Shown piece after piece: positions 13,478-14,041 of a DNA stretch of 14,041 nt. The notes below the pieces were generated by a model, which did no database searches, had not been told where the DNA came from, and worked only from the letters and a program-made list of their open reading frames with translations. The stretch comes from DATGKD01 sp035294855 (GTDB lineage: Bacteria > Actinomycetota > Acidimicrobiia > Acidimicrobiales > UBA8190), in NCBI GenBank assembly GCA_035294855.1, contig DATGKD010000092.1:1-14041 (forward strand). The letters are read 5' to 3'. Made by a program: the position numbers and the translations under genes. How positions within the stretch are numbered: position 1 is the first letter of the stretch; the number at the start of each line of letters is the position of its first letter.

Positions 13478-14041
13478 ATGGCTGGGGGAGGCTCGTGGTC
13501 CGGGCTACCTGCCGAGGCGCGCCAGGGGGCCGGATGGATCCTGTTGCCATTGCGCGCGTTCCTCGGCTTCACCTTCACGTTCGCGGGCGCGCAGAAGCTC
13601 GCCAACCCGGGGTTCTTCGACGCCTCCAAACCGGGCTCGATCCAGTCCCAGCTGGCCGCGGCAGCGCGCCTCAGCCCCATCCACGCCCTGGTGGCGCACC
13701 TGCAGCACGAAGCGGTGACCGTGGGGGTGATCATCGCCCTGGCCGAGCTGGCCATCGGGATCGGCACCCTGCTGGGCGTCCTCGCCCGCGTGGCCGCGGT
13801 GGGCGGCGTGATCCTTTCGCTGTGTCTGTTCCTGACGGTGAGCTTCCACTCCCGGCCGTACTACACAGGCGCCGACATCGTCTTTGCCTTCGCGTGGCTG
13901 CCCCTGGTCATCAACGGGGCCGGAGGCGTCCTGTCGCTCGACGCCTGGGTCGCCCGTGCGGCGGGGCCGTCGCCCGCGGCGGGCGGCTCGGGCGAGGTCG
14001 CCCCGGGCGGCACCACCCGCCGGGCCGTGGTGTCGCGGGGG
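13478..14041 (+). CDS. DoxX-family membrane protein, truncated by the window edge
   Basis: An ATG at 13478 opens 188 codons with no stop before the edge. Four hydrophobic segments are visible at about residues 20-38, 80-102, 104-123 and 130-150. The first is followed by FTFAGAQKLANPGFF. The last two flank HSRPYYTGADIVFAFAWLPL. This is the pattern of DoxX/DoxD proteins, whose archaeal DoxD member is the small subunit of thiosulfate:quinone oxidoreductase; bacterial roles are mostly unsettled (redox stress in mycobacteria). After helix four a Pro/Ala/Gly-rich linker leads to TTRRAVVSRG at the very end. Twin arginines here could begin a second module, for example an exported Rieske domain as in some actinobacterial fusions, but nothing further is visible. 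The gene starts 30 bases after the FadD17-like stop with its own -10-like box, so it may or may not be co-transcribed. Confidence 0.75.
   Translation, partial: MAGGGSWSGLPAEARQGAGWILLPLRAFLGFTFTFAGAQKLANPGFFDASKPGSIQSQLAAAARLSPIHALVAHLQHEAVTVGVIIALAELAIGIGTLLGVLARVAAVGGVILSLCLFLTVSFHSRPYYTGADIVFAFAWLPLVINGAGGVLSLDAWVARAAGPSPAAGGSGEVAPGGTTRRAVVSRG

Overview
The window looks like a chromosomal segment of a high-GC actinobacterium. Codon use is strongly GC3-biased and starts are often GTG. Several genes appear to have leaderless promoters. The acyl-CoA synthetases resemble mycobacterial FadD19 and FadD17, yet the small minor-pilin operon is more typical of environmental actinobacteria. An Acidimicrobiia-like lineage is my best guess, from gene content and style only. 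I see no tRNA, rRNA, transposase, integrase or CRISPR array.

Layout. The left edge carries the first 72 codons of tldD on the minus strand. It diverges from a FlK-type hot-dog thioesterase across an intergenic region holding a perfect 23-bp palindrome. Next on the plus strand come dxs (first step of the MEP isoprenoid pathway), a FadD19-like steroid side-chain acyl-CoA ligase, and an isochorismatase-fold protein that has lost its whole Asp-Lys-Cys triad. A gene-free stretch of about 330 bases precedes a PIG-L/LmbE-type deacetylase. A three-gene operon follows (6313-10417). It encodes two prepilin-like proteins (PilV-like and PilW-like) and a large PilX-like pilus-assembly protein. The first start codon is embedded in hairpin-forming sequence.

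The right third starts with a minus-strand LLM-class (luciferase-like) oxidoreductase that converges on the pilin operon over a 20-bp near-palindrome. It diverges from a FadD17-like acyl-CoA ligase. The window closes with the start of a DoxX-family membrane protein that runs off the edge.

How it fits together. The main inference is regulatory. The LLM/fadD17 divergent promoter region has an exact match to the published actinobacterial KstR operator pattern TnnAACnnGTTnnA (11632-11645). The FadD19-like gene has a 7-of-8 match (2813-2826) overlapping its putative -10 box. FadD19 and FadD17 are the ligases that in mycobacteria and rhodococci activate C8 and C5 steroid side-chain acids. The window may therefore hold two separated members of a KstR-type steroid or isoprenoid-acid regulon, which would add the LLM oxidoreductase to it. 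No KstR gene, ring-degradation gene or beta-oxidation dehydrogenase is in the window, so this stays a hypothesis. The pilin operon appears to be an independent surface-structure unit.
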